A stretch of DNA of 52,695 bases. Origin: Scytonema sp. RU_4_4 (GTDB taxonomy: Bacteria; Cyanobacteriota; Cyanobacteriia; Cyanobacteriales; Nostocaceae). A program made the position numbers and the translations under genes. How positions within the stretch are numbered: the first letter of the stretch is position 1; every line of letters begins with the position of its first letter. The notes below the pieces were generated by a model, which saw only the letters and a list, made by a program, of their open reading frames with translations, was not told where the DNA came from and ran no database searches. The stretch is taken from positions 1 through 52,695 of the forward strand of contig JAAUSC010000021.1 of the NCBI GenBank assembly GCA_012031965.1, given 5' to 3'. Positions 26,300-37,629 of this stretch are shown piece after piece.

Positions 26300-28255
26300 A
26301 TGCTGATTTGCCCTCAGTGTAAATTTGAAAACCCAAACACTAACAAATTTTGTCAAAACTGTGGCGCTTCACTGACCCACAAGGTCTGTTCAGAGTGCGG
26401 TACTCATTTGGCTTTAAACGCACAACAATGTGATAACTGTGGCGCAGCATGCGGAGCCGTTTTATGGGCAATTATTACAAAGGAAGGGACTTTCCGAGTT
26501 GAGGGAGATGAAAAAGCCAAATCTTCTTTATTTCCCCTATCAGCAGGCTCTTACTTAGACTCACAAAAGCGTTATCAACTGCTAGAACCGCTACCAGCGT
26601 TAGAAGAAATTGCTCCTAACACTGAGATCTGTGTGAGAGTTCTAGACTGCCAACCATATCAAGTACCACTTCTTGAGGTTATGCTGGAAAATCAGCAAAA
26701 AGGGCTAGCCATGTCATCAGTGGGGATTGATAAAATTCCCAGTCTCGCCAAACCTTACGTTGCTTTACAATCATGGTGCCATCAAGGAATACCGCCAATT
26801 CATGATGCATGGCAGCAAGATGATATGCAGATAGTACTCATTGAAGACCGCTCGAATTGGCAGCAATTACTCGATTTATGGCAAGACGATTCAATAAGCT
26901 CGTTACAAATAGTACATTTTTTTAATCAGATGACCCAACTTTGGTCAGTACTAGAAAAAGCAAACTGTCGCCAAAGTTTGTTGGAATTGTTCAATCTACG
27001 AGTCGATGAAAACCAGTCACTCACACTACAGCGCTTATATGTAGAATTACCAAATAACACAATGACTGCTCAGTTGCCAGAAGATACAGAAGCAACAGTA
27101 CCTACTGCGGAAGCGCAGCCTTTGACAATCCAAGCTTTAGGGTGGGTTTGGCACGCACTTTTTAGACAATCTCAACGCACTCAATTTGGCTCTATTTTGC
27201 ACCTGATGGGAGAGTTGGAACTAGGAAACATACAGACGTCAGAGCAGTTGCAATCACGTTTGGAAGCTATAGCCTCTGAATTGCAAGGCAATCCCACAAG
27301 TCTTCCAATTCCCCCCATATTGCCCAAGAGTACTGCAGCACCTACTATTTTGCAATTAGATGAGCAAGAGGATGAGACTGAATTGCAAATGCAAAGCAAT
27401 GATATATCCATAGCGATGCTGCCTATCCAGTTAATAAGCTTGGAAAATGCAGGACTTACTGATGTCGGACGTCAACGCGACCATAACGAAGACTACTTTG
27501 GTTTTGAAACAAAGGTATACAAGCTACAATTTCCCAACCAGCATACTTTGCAAGCACGTGGTCTGTATATTTTGTGTGATGGAATGGGCGGACACGCTGG
27601 TGGCGAGGTTGCTAGTGCCTTAGCTGTCAACTCCTTGCGCCAGTACTTTCAAACCAACTGGGCTTCTCATCAATTACCAACAGAAGATGATATCCGCGCA
27701 GCTGTACGGCTAGCCAATCAAGCAATTTTTGATGTCAATCAACAAGATGCCCGTTCTGGTGTTGGGCGCATGGGTACAACTCTAGTTATGGCTTTAATCC
27801 AAGATACTCATGTCGCGGTAGCTCATGTGGGAGACAGTCGTCTCTACCGCATAACTCGTAAAAGAGGATTGGAACAAGTCACAGTAGACCATGAAGTTGG
27901 TCAACGGGAAATTTCTCGGGGTGTAGAACCTAGTGTGGCATACTCTCGCTCTGATGCTTACCAATTAACTCAAGCCCTTGGTCCTCGCGATGAAAACTCT
28001 ATTGTTCCAGACATCCAGTTTTTTGAGATAAATGAAGATACCCTTTTTGTTCTTGCTTCGGATGGTTTATCAGATAATGATTTGCTGACCATTCATTGGC
28101 AGAATTACTTAGCACCTCTGCTCAGTTCTAGTACCAATTTGGAAAGTGGCGTTCAAGCTTTAATTGATTTGGCAAACCATTACAATGGTCATGACAATAT
28201 TACTGCTGTACTTATCCGGGCAAAAGTCTGCCCGAATTCAAAACAACAGCAATAA
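26300..28255 (+). CDS. PP2C-type Ser/Thr phosphatase with zinc ribbons and a kinase-like middle region
   Basis: A 651-residue protein. The N-terminus carries a double zinc ribbon (Cys4/7/18/21 and Cys30/33/44/47). Residues about 60-330 resemble a degenerate protein-kinase fold: the order RYQLLEPLPALEE, then IPPIHDAW and VLIEDRS (hinge-like), then SLLELFNLRVDENQSLTLQRL, which looks like an eroded catalytic loop, without the usual HRD or DFG. Residues about 390-640 are a complete PP2C domain: DHNEDYFG, LCDGMGGHAGG, MGTTLVMAL, AHVGDSRLYRI, ASDGLSDND and GHDNITAVL, with all metal-binding aspartates. PP2C enzymes remove phosphate from Ser/Thr with Mn/Mg. It is followed by an FHA-kinase gene, so the two likely act on common targets. 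No signal peptide. Confidence 0.92.
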   Translation: MLICPQCKFENPNTNKFCQNCGASLTHKVCSECGTHLALNAQQCDNCGAACGAVLWAIITKEGTFRVEGDEKAKSSLFPLSAGSYLDSQKRYQLLEPLPALEEIAPNTEICVRVLDCQPYQVPLLEVMLENQQKGLAMSSVGIDKIPSLAKPYVALQSWCHQGIPPIHDAWQQDDMQIVLIEDRSNWQQLLDLWQDDSISSLQIVHFFNQMTQLWSVLEKANCRQSLLELFNLRVDENQSLTLQRLYVELPNNTMTAQLPEDTEATVPTAEAQPLTIQALGWVWHALFRQSQRTQFGSILHLMGELELGNIQTSEQLQSRLEAIASELQGNPTSLPIPPILPKSTAAPTILQLDEQEDETELQMQSNDISIAMLPIQLISLENAGLTDVGRQRDHNEDYFGFETKVYKLQFPNQHTLQARGLYILCDGMGGHAGGEVASALAVNSLRQYFQTNWASHQLPTEDDIRAAVRLANQAIFDVNQQDARSGVGRMGTTLVMALIQDTHVAVAHVGDSRLYRITRKRGLEQVTVDHEVGQREISRGVEPSVAYSRSDAYQLTQALGPRDENSIVPDIQFFEINEDTLFVLASDGLSDNDLLTIHWQNYLAPLLSSSTNLESGVQALIDLANHYNGHDNITAVLIRAKVCPNSKQQQ

Positions 28256-28500
28256 ATTGTGGATTAGAGGTAAGGATATCAGGAGACAAAGAGACAAGGA
28301 GACAAGGAGACAATCAAACTAATTTTCTCTGACCACCCCATCACCCCTAATCCCCAACGCTCCTATGCTCCACTTGGGGAACCACGCGCTTGTGCTACAA
28401 CGGAGATTCCCTCCAAGGGCGCACTGGCTCCTCCGTGGGGACCCCGAGTTCTCCATCTCCCCACCTCCCCATCTCACCTCTCCCGAATAAAAAATTACCT
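28256..28500. repeat. Spacer with AGACAAGG-type tandem repeat
   Basis: Contains a short purine-rich tandem repeat (GGAGACAA/AGACAAGG) around 28280-28312, then pyrimidine-rich sequence. It accounts for the Pro/Ser-rich false N-terminal extension of the kinase. Confidence 0.6.
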
Positions 28501-29730
28501 ATGGTCACGCTGACCCTGTTAGAACCGCAACAAAACACATCTCTCAAACAGTGGCACTTTGACGACGAGTCAGTCATTCGGATTGGTCGTTCGGCAGATA
28601 ATGACGTGGTTTTAAGTGATAGTTTAGTGTCACGATATCATTTAGAACTTAGGCAAGTCGATTCGGATAAAAATGGCGGTTCTTGGCAGGTCATCAGTCA
28701 AGGCACAAATGGCACTTTTCTCAACGGCGTTTTAGTCACTCAAAGTTTATTGCCAGATAACAGTGTGCTGCAACTGGCGCAAAAAGGTCCTATTCTGAAA
28801 TTCCAAATAAACCAGCAAACATCTCCACAAAGTTCTTTTTCTTCTTCATCGGCATTACCCCACATCACTTGCACGCATGAAGGGAACTCACCTAACAATT
28901 TGTTTTGCATCCACTGCGGTCAGCCTTTATCGGTCATACAAACAATTCGCCAATACCAGGTATTGCGAATTCTGGGACAGGGAGGTATGGGTACGACTTA
29001 TCTCGCTTGGGATGAGCTAGGAGAAATTGCCGGACATCCACAATTGCTGGTGTTAAAGCAGATGAATGCTGATATGGCAAAAATTGCGAAAGCACAAGAA
29101 TTATTTGAACGAGAGGCAAATGCTCTTAAATCCTTGAGCCATCCTGGAATTCCTAAGTATTATGACTTTTTTGTCGAAGGTGGGAAGAAATATTTGGCAA
29201 TGGAATTAGTTCATGGACAGGATTTAGAAAAACTTATTTATTCAAAAGGACCTGTAATCCCAAATCAAGCGATTAATTGGATGATTCAAACCTGCGATAT
29301 TTTGGACTATCTCCATAGCCAACAACCACCCCTCATCCACCGCGATATTAAACCCGCTAACCTCATGGTGCGAAACTCTAATAACGACATAGTGGTGCTG
29401 GACTTTGGGGCAGTCAAAGAGATCGCTACAACACCTGGGACTCGTATTGGTGCAGAGGGTTATTGTGCCCCAGAACAAGAACGGGGACAACCCTTAACTC
29501 AATCCGATTTATATGCCATTGGACCGACACTCATTTTTTTGTTGACTGGCGAAAGCCCTTTTAAGTTTTACCGTCAGAGAGGGCGAAGTTTCCGATTTGA
29601 AATAGCAAATGTGCCTACAATTACTCCCGAATTACGAGAAGTGATTGACCGCACTACAGAACCTTTGCCAGGCGATCGTTACCAAAACGCTAAGGATTTG
29701 GTGGCGGCTTTGGCATTGTGTAAAGTCTAG
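28501..29730 (+). CDS. FHA-domain Ser/Thr protein kinase
   Basis: A 409-residue kinase. Residues about 20-95 form an FHA phosphothreonine-binding domain (IRIGRSADNDVVLSD, SRYHLEL). A small zinc-ribbon-like element follows (about 120-141, ending CIHCGQPL), then a Hanks-type kinase domain with ILGQGGMGTTYLAW, the ATP Lys in LVLKQM, HRDIKPANLMV, DFGAVKE and CAPEQE. The start is set at 28501; an in-frame upstream ATG at 28390 translates low-complexity Pro/Ser from a repeat-like leader. It follows the PP2C gene by 245 bases on the same strand, making a kinase/phosphatase pair. No transmembrane segment. Confidence 0.93.
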   Translation: MVTLTLLEPQQNTSLKQWHFDDESVIRIGRSADNDVVLSDSLVSRYHLELRQVDSDKNGGSWQVISQGTNGTFLNGVLVTQSLLPDNSVLQLAQKGPILKFQINQQTSPQSSFSSSSALPHITCTHEGNSPNNLFCIHCGQPLSVIQTIRQYQVLRILGQGGMGTTYLAWDELGEIAGHPQLLVLKQMNADMAKIAKAQELFEREANALKSLSHPGIPKYYDFFVEGGKKYLAMELVHGQDLEKLIYSKGPVIPNQAINWMIQTCDILDYLHSQQPPLIHRDIKPANLMVRNSNNDIVVLDFGAVKEIATTPGTRIGAEGYCAPEQERGQPLTQSDLYAIGPTLIFLLTGESPFKFYRQRGRSFRFEIANVPTITPELREVIDRTTEPLPGDRYQNAKDLVAALALCKV

Positions 29731-29823
29731 GGGATAAGGATATGGGGAAAAGAAGATGAGGTTATCGGAAAATTTAAACCTGTCACCTCTGCCCAATTCC
29801 TCGTGTAGACTTTTCCGGACTTT

Positions 29824-30045
29824 TTATTCTTCATCCCAAGCTTCGACTGCTAGCAATTCGCTTACTGGATCTTGCATGCTAAACCCATAGTCTAGCAATT
29901 CTTGTTTCCAGTGCTGCCATTCATTTCCAAATAGCAAAGCGATTTTCCAGATATTATCTGTGGGCTTGATAATATTAGAATCTACGAGTGAATGCACATT
30001 ACGCTGCAACTTCACCATTGGGTGAATTACTTGCTGCTTACTCAT
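29824..30045 (-). CDS. DUF4327-family protein
   Basis: A 73-residue cyanobacterial protein of unknown function. The sequence MVKLQRNVHSLVDSNIIKP, then WKIALLFGNEWQHWKQELLD fits the DUF4327 family, known from cyanobacteria. No signal peptide or membrane segment; mostly helical with a Trp-rich centre and an acidic C-terminus. It is on the minus strand next to the kinase gene (convergent, 93 bases). Start ATG at 30045. Confidence 0.88.
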   Translation of the reverse strand: MSKQQVIHPMVKLQRNVHSLVDSNIIKPTDNIWKIALLFGNEWQHWKQELLDYGFSMQDPVSELLAVEAWDEE

Positions 30046-30738
30046 AACCTCGATTAAATTCAGATTTGGTTGGGTAAATGCTTGATCAAAACTGCTTTCC
30101 GTATTGGAATTCTTGCCGATGCGTAGAGCTTTTTACTTTGGCAAAGCAAGTCTCAACTTCCTAACTATATCATAACTTACTCAAGTGAGTGACTATTTAA
30201 TTCGGTTTTGTACGGTAATCCTCACCAAATAAGTTAAATCTGCTGTTAGAAAGCTGTGACCTTGGGTTGTTCTGAAACAATAGCTGCCCTGTGCTTTGCA
30301 CAAATAAAACGTTTTGGGGATGTATGCAAAATGTTATTTCTTTCTTTCACCATGATGTATGCAAGTTTTGACAAACTTATATAATCAGAGCTTTTTTGAA
30401 AATTTTAGCGGAACAGTAAACTGTGCAGTTAGCTGGAGTTATGCAGATGATTGAAACGTTATATAGAATATCGTAAACATCTCGTGTTAGATAGAAGTTT
30501 GAAGAATTTTTTATCAAAACTTAATTATTTCATGGGAGCCAAAAATCTTGAACAAATACACTCCTAAAGAAGGAAGCCAGGAAGATGATACGTAGGTGCT
30601 CTTCCTTTATATTGTATAAATTTCTAAATAGAAAAGTTGTAGAGTCGCAATTGAAAGCAAAATTAAAGTGGATAGCTCAAACTACCCACCTTTATCAAGA
30701 ATTTAACTAGGATAAGACACAGTTACAGCTAGGGTTTT
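30046..30738. other. Gene-free spacer, 693 bases
   Basis: AT-rich DNA between two minus-strand genes. I see no open frame with family resemblance, no tRNA, no clear terminator or riboswitch. A non-coding RNA cannot be excluded by eye. Confidence 0.5.
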
Positions 30739-31301
30739 TTACGGGGTATTAGACGTTGGGGAGTTATCAGGCTGTGAGGACTGATTAAGCTCCGAGAAAC
30801 CATCCGGACATTCTAGTTGAGCATCCTTCGTATCTGAGTCCTGTGCGGTTCCCTGAGTCCCACTGTCAGACTCACACAAAATGGTTTGAGTTGTTGCTTC
30901 ATTACCTTGTTGTTGTACAACAACGACGCCTGCGTAGGATTTGAGGGTTTCTTTCTGAGCGGTAGCATGATTAACAAAATTTATATCTGATTTCTTTTCA
31001 ATTTTGTATTTGTAGTTTTCAGTCTTAGTCTTAATGCCAATCCCCAATTTATCTATCTCATCTGTAAACTTACCATTTTCTAAGTAATAAACTTGCAGCG
31101 CTTGGTTCATTAAACCTATATAGGTTTTAGCCTCTGATTGTTTTGCTTTATTCGCTTGACTGAGAAACGAGGGCAAAGCAATGGCAGATAGAATACCAAT
31201 AATAATAATGACTACTAGCAGTTCAATAAGTGTGAAACCTGCATCATCCTTCTTTTTTTGAGAACATGTTGCAGTAATTTAGTTTTTATTTCATGTTTCA
31301 T
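30739..31301 (-). pseudogene. Type IV pilin-like protein (PilA family), frameshifted near the N-terminus
   Basis: In the frame ending at 30739 the sequence reads GFTLIELLVVIIIIGILS and on to PSFLSQANKAKQSEAKTYIG, a class III-like prepilin signature with Gly-Phe cleavage site and Glu at mature position 5. The product would be exported by the type IV pilus machinery, or act as a minor pilin or pseudopilin. The ATG that gives a normal leader (MKHEIKTKLLQHVLKK) lies at 31299-31301 in another frame. The two join if one base is added to the run of seven T at 31253-31259 (A on the coding strand), giving 187 residues. As written the gene is broken. The mature domain has a long Ser/Gln/Thr/Pro-rich tail. 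Alternative: a rare start inside the frame; I see no ATG, GTG or TTG there. Confidence 0.88.
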
Positions 31302-31655
31302 AAGTATTTATCCGTTGATCATGAAAAAGTTGAAGTGATAAATATAACTTTTCCATTTCAAATCACTTTGTACAAATTTTTTCCTCACATTTAGCAGCAT
31401 CAACAAGTGTAGAGACACCTTTGCAATACTCCTGTGTGTTTTACCCAATTGAAAACTACTGGAAAACTCTTACATTCATGAGATTTTTCTGTCACTTTGC
31501 GACTTTATCAGTTTGTAGCATGGATATAAACACTTGATGCAATCAAGCTAGAATAACACCCTGACTTTAGTATTCCCAAAGCAAGGAATTCTCTATCACG
31601 CCCTGTCTGGTATGCTATACTAAGTCAAAGTCGTTATGAGTATGTATAAGGAAAC
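31302..31655. promoter_or_regulatory. Divergent spacer between pilin-like gene and NTRC
   Basis: 354 bases without a gene. It should hold the promoters of both divergent genes. No exact known operator was recognised. Confidence 0.4.
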
Positions 31656-33029
31656 ATGACCAACCCGACAGTAGAAAATGTAGTGATTATCGGTTCTGGT
31701 CCAGCAGGGTATACAGCTGCCATCTATGCAGGACGCGCTAACCTCAAACCGGTTGTTTTTGAGGGTTTCCAAGCTGGGGGTTTGCCTGGTGGTCAGTTGA
31801 TGACAACGACTGAAGTGGAGAATTTTCCTGGGTTTCCCCAAGGAATTACCGGACCGGAACTGATGGATCGGATGAAGGCTCAGGCGGAGCGTTGGGGGGC
31901 TGAATTATATACAGAAGATGTTATTGAAGTTGATTTGAGTCAGCGTCCTTTTACAGTCCGCTCTGAGGAACGGGAATTAAAAACCCACAGCATCGTCATT
32001 GCTACAGGTGCGACAGCAAAGCGTTTGGGTTTAGCCAGTGAAAATCAATTCTGGAGTCGAGGAATTTCCGCTTGTGCTATCTGCGACGGTGCTACGCCGA
32101 TTTTCCACGGAGCAGAGTTAGCTGTGATTGGTGGTGGCGACTCGGCGGCGGAAGAAGCGATTTACTTGACCAAGTACGGCTCTAAGGTGAATCTGCTGGT
32201 GCGAACTGAGAAGATGCGGGCTTCCAAAGCCATGCAAGACCGCCTTTTGAATAATCCCAAAATCACAGTTCACTGGAACACAGAAGCAGTGGATGTGTTT
32301 GGGAACGACAAGCATATGGAAGGGATAAAAATCCGCAACACCAAAACGGGCGTTGACAGTGAACTGCACGTTAAGGGATTATTCTACGCCATTGGTCATA
32401 ACCCTAATACATCTTTATTCAAGGGACAACTAGAACTGGATGACGTGGGTTACATTGTCACCAAACCGAGTTCTCCAGAAACAAGCATAGAGGGTGTTTT
32501 CGCTGCAGGCGATGTACAAGACCATGAATACCGTCAGGCAATTACAGCTGCAGGTAGTGGCTGTACAGCTGCGATGTTAGCAGAACGCTGGTTGTCTTCC
32601 AGTGGTTTAATTCAGGAATTCCATCAAAAACCGGAAACTCCAGATAACGAATTAGAGCAGCCAGCCGAGAAGAAAACTGAGGAACAGCTAGCCGCTGAAT
32701 TTGATTTGAATACAACCCGCCATCAGGGAGGTTATGCTCTGCGTAAGCTGTTCCACCAGAGCGATCGCCTACTCATCGTCAAATACGTTTCTCCTGGTTG
32801 TGGTCCTTGTCATACCCTCAAGCCCATCTTAAACAAAGTCGTGGATGAATTTGACGGGAAAATCCACTTTGTCGAAATTGACATCGACAAAGACCGAGAC
32901 ATTGCTGAAAATGCTGGTGTCACAGGAACACCAACAATTCAATTCTTCAAGGATAAGGATCTGTTGAAGGAGCTTAAAGGCGTTAAGCAAAAAAGTGAGT
33001 ATCGTCAATTGATTGAAAGCAATTTGTAA
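31656..33029 (+). CDS. NADPH-dependent thioredoxin reductase with fused thioredoxin (NTRC)
   Basis: A 457-residue fusion. Residues about 1-315 are a thioredoxin reductase: FAD-binding [18 protein letters not shown], redox-active CAICDGA, NADPH-binding [10 protein letters not shown], and [10 protein letters not shown]. After a linker, residues about 345-457 are a thioredoxin domain with the active site CGPCHTLKP. This NTRC layout, found in cyanobacteria and chloroplasts, reduces 2-Cys peroxiredoxins and tunes photosynthesis enzymes using NADPH. Both cysteine pairs are intact. Start ATG at 31656. Cytoplasmic. Confidence 0.97.
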   Translation: MTNPTVENVVIIGSGPAGYTAAIYAGRANLKPVVFEGFQAGGLPGGQLMTTTEVENFPGFPQGITGPELMDRMKAQAERWGAELYTEDVIEVDLSQRPFTVRSEERELKTHSIVIATGATAKRLGLASENQFWSRGISACAICDGATPIFHGAELAVIGGGDSAAEEAIYLTKYGSKVNLLVRTEKMRASKAMQDRLLNNPKITVHWNTEAVDVFGNDKHMEGIKIRNTKTGVDSELHVKGLFYAIGHNPNTSLFKGQLELDDVGYIVTKPSSPETSIEGVFAAGDVQDHEYRQAITAAGSGCTAAMLAERWLSSSGLIQEFHQKPETPDNELEQPAEKKTEEQLAAEFDLNTTRHQGGYALRKLFHQSDRLLIVKYVSPGCGPCHTLKPILNKVVDEFDGKIHFVEIDIDKDRDIAENAGVTGTPTIQFFKDKDLLKELKGVKQKSEYRQLIESNL

Positions 33030-33065
33030 GTGCTGAGTAGAGAAAAAGAAGGAGATGAAGCCTTT

Positions 33066-33266
33066 TCATCTCCCTACCTCCTCCTGTGCTCTATCCTCTG
33101 CTGGCTCGAAAACGATTTCATGTTTGCTGGTGGGCTTTTGCTGACGCAATAACCCAAGGTATCCTTCTGCATCAGCGCGACTCCGGTGGCGGCTGACGAT
33201 TACTATTTGTGAAGAGGACAGTGAATTGATAACCGCCCAAGGTTTGAGACGTTTTTGATAAGCCAT
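33066..33266 (-). CDS. Small SPOR-like conserved protein
   Basis: A 66-residue protein with the pattern KPWAVINSLSSSQIVIVSRHRSRADAEGYLGLLRQ. This resembles a cyanobacterial small-protein family with a ferredoxin-like beta-alpha-beta element similar to one SPOR half. No signal peptide or membrane segment. It lies convergent with NTRC, 36 bases apart. Function unknown; start ATG at 33266. Confidence 0.75.
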   Translation of the reverse strand: MAYQKRLKPWAVINSLSSSQIVIVSRHRSRADAEGYLGLLRQQKPTSKHEIVFEPAEDRAQEEVGR

Positions 33267-33652
33267 AATGAGATTATCTCCTTCAAAAAATTAGGAGGCA
33301 GAGCCAGCGCTGTCACTTTCCACGGTTAAGTGCTGGCTTCTGACTACTTTAAATGATATTGTTGCCATGTTAAATAGTGTTATAAATCTTTATAAGTATT
33401 TTAGTTATTAATACTCGACATAGAAAAACCGTATCTGTTAGCAGCTTTGTGACACCAGTCGCCTGCGGAGCTTGATACGCCAGATCCTAATTCCTGCACC
33501 AGACGCCCTTGCGAATAAGTCAGGCATTCATTGCCCGCAAGGGCGGAGTAGCTCTCCTTCTGCAGCTTTGTATCTCTACACCATTGCATGAAACCCTGTG
33601 ATATGTAGAATGGTCATTTATAGCTCATAGCCCTTGACTCCTACCTCCGTTT
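33267..33652. repeat. Spacer with hairpin repeat
   Basis: 386 bases. An inverted repeat GCCCTTGCG (33505-33513) with CGCAAGGGC (33536-33544) forms a hairpin with a 22-base loop, inside GC-rich DNA of the dispersed-repeat type. No convincing gene. Confidence 0.6.
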
Positions 33653-34543
33653 ATGACCATTACAAAAAGTCCTCCACTAAAATTTTTACGGTTTGTCAAA
33701 AGTTCCACCCTTTCCCAGCAACTGATGCTGATTGGGTTGGCTATGACTCTGTTTTTCCTATTCCTAGCTCTTTTCGCTCCCTTACTTCAGATCTTGGGTT
33801 TAGTGCAAAATCCCATAGATTCCTTAAGTAACCCCATTCAAGAAGCACCCTCACTTCAACATTGGTTTGGTACCAGTCGCGAAGGCTATGATGTCTTCTC
33901 GCGCACTCTATTCGGCGCTCAAGCCGCCTTACAAGTCGTCTTACTAGCTACGGCGATAAGTATGTTGATCGGTGTGCCTCTGGGTATGTTGAGTGGCTAT
34001 GTAGGAGGTAGATTAGACAAAGCATTGCTATTCGTTATGGATAGCATCTATACGCTACCAGGGTTACTTCTTTCGGTCACGCTAGCATTCATAGTGGGAC
34101 GTGGAATCTTAAACGCAGCTCTTGCTATCAGCATTGCTTATGTACCGCAATATTACCGTGTTGTCCGTAACCATACTGTCAGTGTGAAAACGGAAGTATT
34201 CATCGAAGCAGCGCAAGCAATGGGTGCCAATACATGGCAGGTTCTTTCTCGATACCTGTTTTTCAACGTGATTCAAAGCGTACCTGTCCTTTTTACCCTT
34301 AACGCCGCTGACGCAATTTTAATTCTGGGCGGTTTGGGTTTTTTAGGGTTAGGGCTTCCAAGAGAAACACCAGAATGGGGACGCGATTTACAACAAGCTT
34401 TGCAAGCACTACCCGTTGGTGTTTGGTGGACTGCGCTTTTCCCTGGATTAGGGATGACAATAATGGTTGTGGGGTTGTCGCTACTCGGTGAAGGGTTAAA
34501 TGAGTATATCAATCCCCGTTTGCGCAAAGACATCCGGAAATAG
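33653..34543 (+). CDS. ABC transporter permease, oligopeptide/dipeptide (DppC-like)
   Basis: A 296-residue inner-membrane permease of the binding-protein-dependent transport family. About six hydrophobic segments and the cytoplasmic EAA loop (EAAQAMGANTWQVLSRYLF) that docks the ATPase are present. An N-terminal extension before the first helix and the DppC-type layout fit peptide or nickel permeases. It is an orphan: no ATPase, binding protein or second permease is adjacent, so its partners must be encoded elsewhere. Start ATG at 33653; the overlapping frame at 33634 is a shadow. Confidence 0.9.
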   Translation: MTITKSPPLKFLRFVKSSTLSQQLMLIGLAMTLFFLFLALFAPLLQILGLVQNPIDSLSNPIQEAPSLQHWFGTSREGYDVFSRTLFGAQAALQVVLLATAISMLIGVPLGMLSGYVGGRLDKALLFVMDSIYTLPGLLLSVTLAFIVGRGILNAALAISIAYVPQYYRVVRNHTVSVKTEVFIEAAQAMGANTWQVLSRYLFFNVIQSVPVLFTLNAADAILILGGLGFLGLGLPRETPEWGRDLQQALQALPVGVWWTALFPGLGMTIMVVGLSLLGEGLNEYINPRLRKDIRK

Positions 34544-34679
34544 TCGAGAGTTATTTGTTATTAGATAGTGGTTAATAGAACAATCAACAACTAACAATCA
34601 ACAACTAACAATAAACAAAGCATATCTAATTTCATTTGTTACTCTAATATTCTGTTGTACTTGTCATTGAGAGATTTGT

Positions 34680-34883
34680 GTGAAAGATAACTTTTCTTTA
34701 ATTGCAGCCGCTGCAGGTGGTTTCATGCTTTCCGTCGCCTTGACTGGCATTTTAAGAGGTGCCCCAGTAGCATCTTTGCAAGGTCAGTCCAGCTTTCATC
34801 CCTTGACTGTCGCTACTTTACGACCTGCACCAAAGACTAGTGAAAATGTAGAATTTTTTGGTAGCGAAACTGGTAAGAAATGA
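34680..34883 (+). CDS. Small protein with N-terminal hydrophobic segment
   Basis: A 67-residue open frame with a GTG start and a hydrophobic N-terminal segment (LIAAAAGGFMLSVALTGIL, residues 7-25), followed by a Pro/Thr-rich tail. It could be a small secreted or membrane-anchored protein. It sits 37 bases upstream of the ROK gene and may be co-transcribed. No family recognised; modest confidence that it is a gene. Confidence 0.55.
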   Translation: MKDNFSLIAAAAGGFMLSVALTGILRGAPVASLQGQSSFHPLTVATLRPAPKTSENVEFFGSETGKK

Positions 34884-34919
34884 AGTCGCTGTCTTGCATC
34901 TGTTGCAACGCGCCTATTT

Positions 34920-35834
34920 GTGAGGGGTTTGAAAGTGATAGATTCTCAAGTCATTGGCATTGACTTAGGTGGAACAGCAATAAAGCTGGGGCGTGTCGCT
35001 ACAGATGGCACTTGTTTACAATCGTTAACTATCGCAACACCGCAACCAGCTGCACCAGAGGTAGTGATGTTAGCAATGGTAGATGCGATCGCTCAACTGG
35101 ACAACCAAGGTCATACCATTGCTATTGGTGTTGGTACTCCAGGACCAGCAGATGCAGCAGGACGCATTGCTAAACTCGCTATTAACCTACCAGGATGGTA
35201 CGATGTCCCTTTAGCCGACTGGCTGGAAGCCAAAACAGGCAAGCCTACCATTATCGCTAACGATGCGAACTGTGCAGGGTTGGGGGAAGCTTGGTTAGGA
35301 GTCGGTCGCCGCTTTCAAAATTTCATTCTACTCACTTTGGGAACTGGAGTCGGTGGTGCAATTATCTTAGATGGTAAACTGTTTGTTGGTCATCTTGGCG
35401 CGGCGGGTGAACTAGGATTAATTACCTTCAACCCAGATGGTCCAATGTGTAATAGTGGTAACCAAGGCTCTTTGGAACAGTATTTGTCAGTGACAGCAAT
35501 TCGTCGTCGCACGGGCAAAGAACCAACGGAACTGAGCGCTCTTGCAAAAGCCGGAGATGTTGAAGTTTTGACATTCTGGCAAGAGTATGGTGAGCGTTTG
35601 GGTATTGGATTGACAAGCTTGATTTATGTGCTGACGCCAGAAGCAGTTGTAATTGGTGGCGGAGTCAGTGCAAGTGCCGAGTTTTTCATACCATCAGTCA
35701 AAGCAGAAATTGAGCACAGAGTGCTACCGACTTCGCGTCTTGGTTTACAAATATTGCCAGCACAATTAGGTAACTTTGCAGGAATAGCAGGTGCTGCAAA
35801 GTTAGCTTTTTCAAAAGTCATGACTAATGACTAA
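34920..35834 (+). CDS. ROK-family sugar kinase/glucokinase-like protein
   Basis: A 304-residue ROK protein, probably phosphorylating glucose or a related sugar with ATP. Landmarks: IGIDLGGTAIKLGRV (phosphate-1), GVGTPGPADAAGRI, ANDANCAGLGEAWLG, GTGVGGAIILDGK and AAGELGLIT. In place of the family zinc motif Cys-x-Cys-Gly-x-x-Gly-Cys-x-Glu the sequence is Cys-Asn-Ser-Gly-Asn-Gln-Gly-Ser-Leu-Glu: two of the three cysteines are Ser. It may therefore not bind zinc as usual. Start GTG at 34920 or the in-frame GTG at 34935, closer to the phosphate loop. Cytoplasmic. Confidence 0.9.
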   Translation: MRGLKVIDSQVIGIDLGGTAIKLGRVATDGTCLQSLTIATPQPAAPEVVMLAMVDAIAQLDNQGHTIAIGVGTPGPADAAGRIAKLAINLPGWYDVPLADWLEAKTGKPTIIANDANCAGLGEAWLGVGRRFQNFILLTLGTGVGGAIILDGKLFVGHLGAAGELGLITFNPDGPMCNSGNQGSLEQYLSVTAIRRRTGKEPTELSALAKAGDVEVLTFWQEYGERLGIGLTSLIYVLTPEAVVIGGGVSASAEFFIPSVKAEIEHRVLPTSRLGLQILPAQLGNFAGIAGAAKLAFSKVMTND

Positions 35835-35841
35835 TAATTCT

Positions 35842-37533
<1,692 letters not shown>

Positions 37534-37629
37534 TCACCCCCTTTGGGGAATTCAAAATTTTGAATGCGTGAATTTGAGCGGCGGGATGCTTGACTCTCCT
37601 GTTTTTGTCAATTATTCTTCTATTTTGAC

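Noticed and set aside
33401-33589. 62-codon minus-strand frame
   Set aside because: It lies in a hairpin-bearing repeat with no family pattern.
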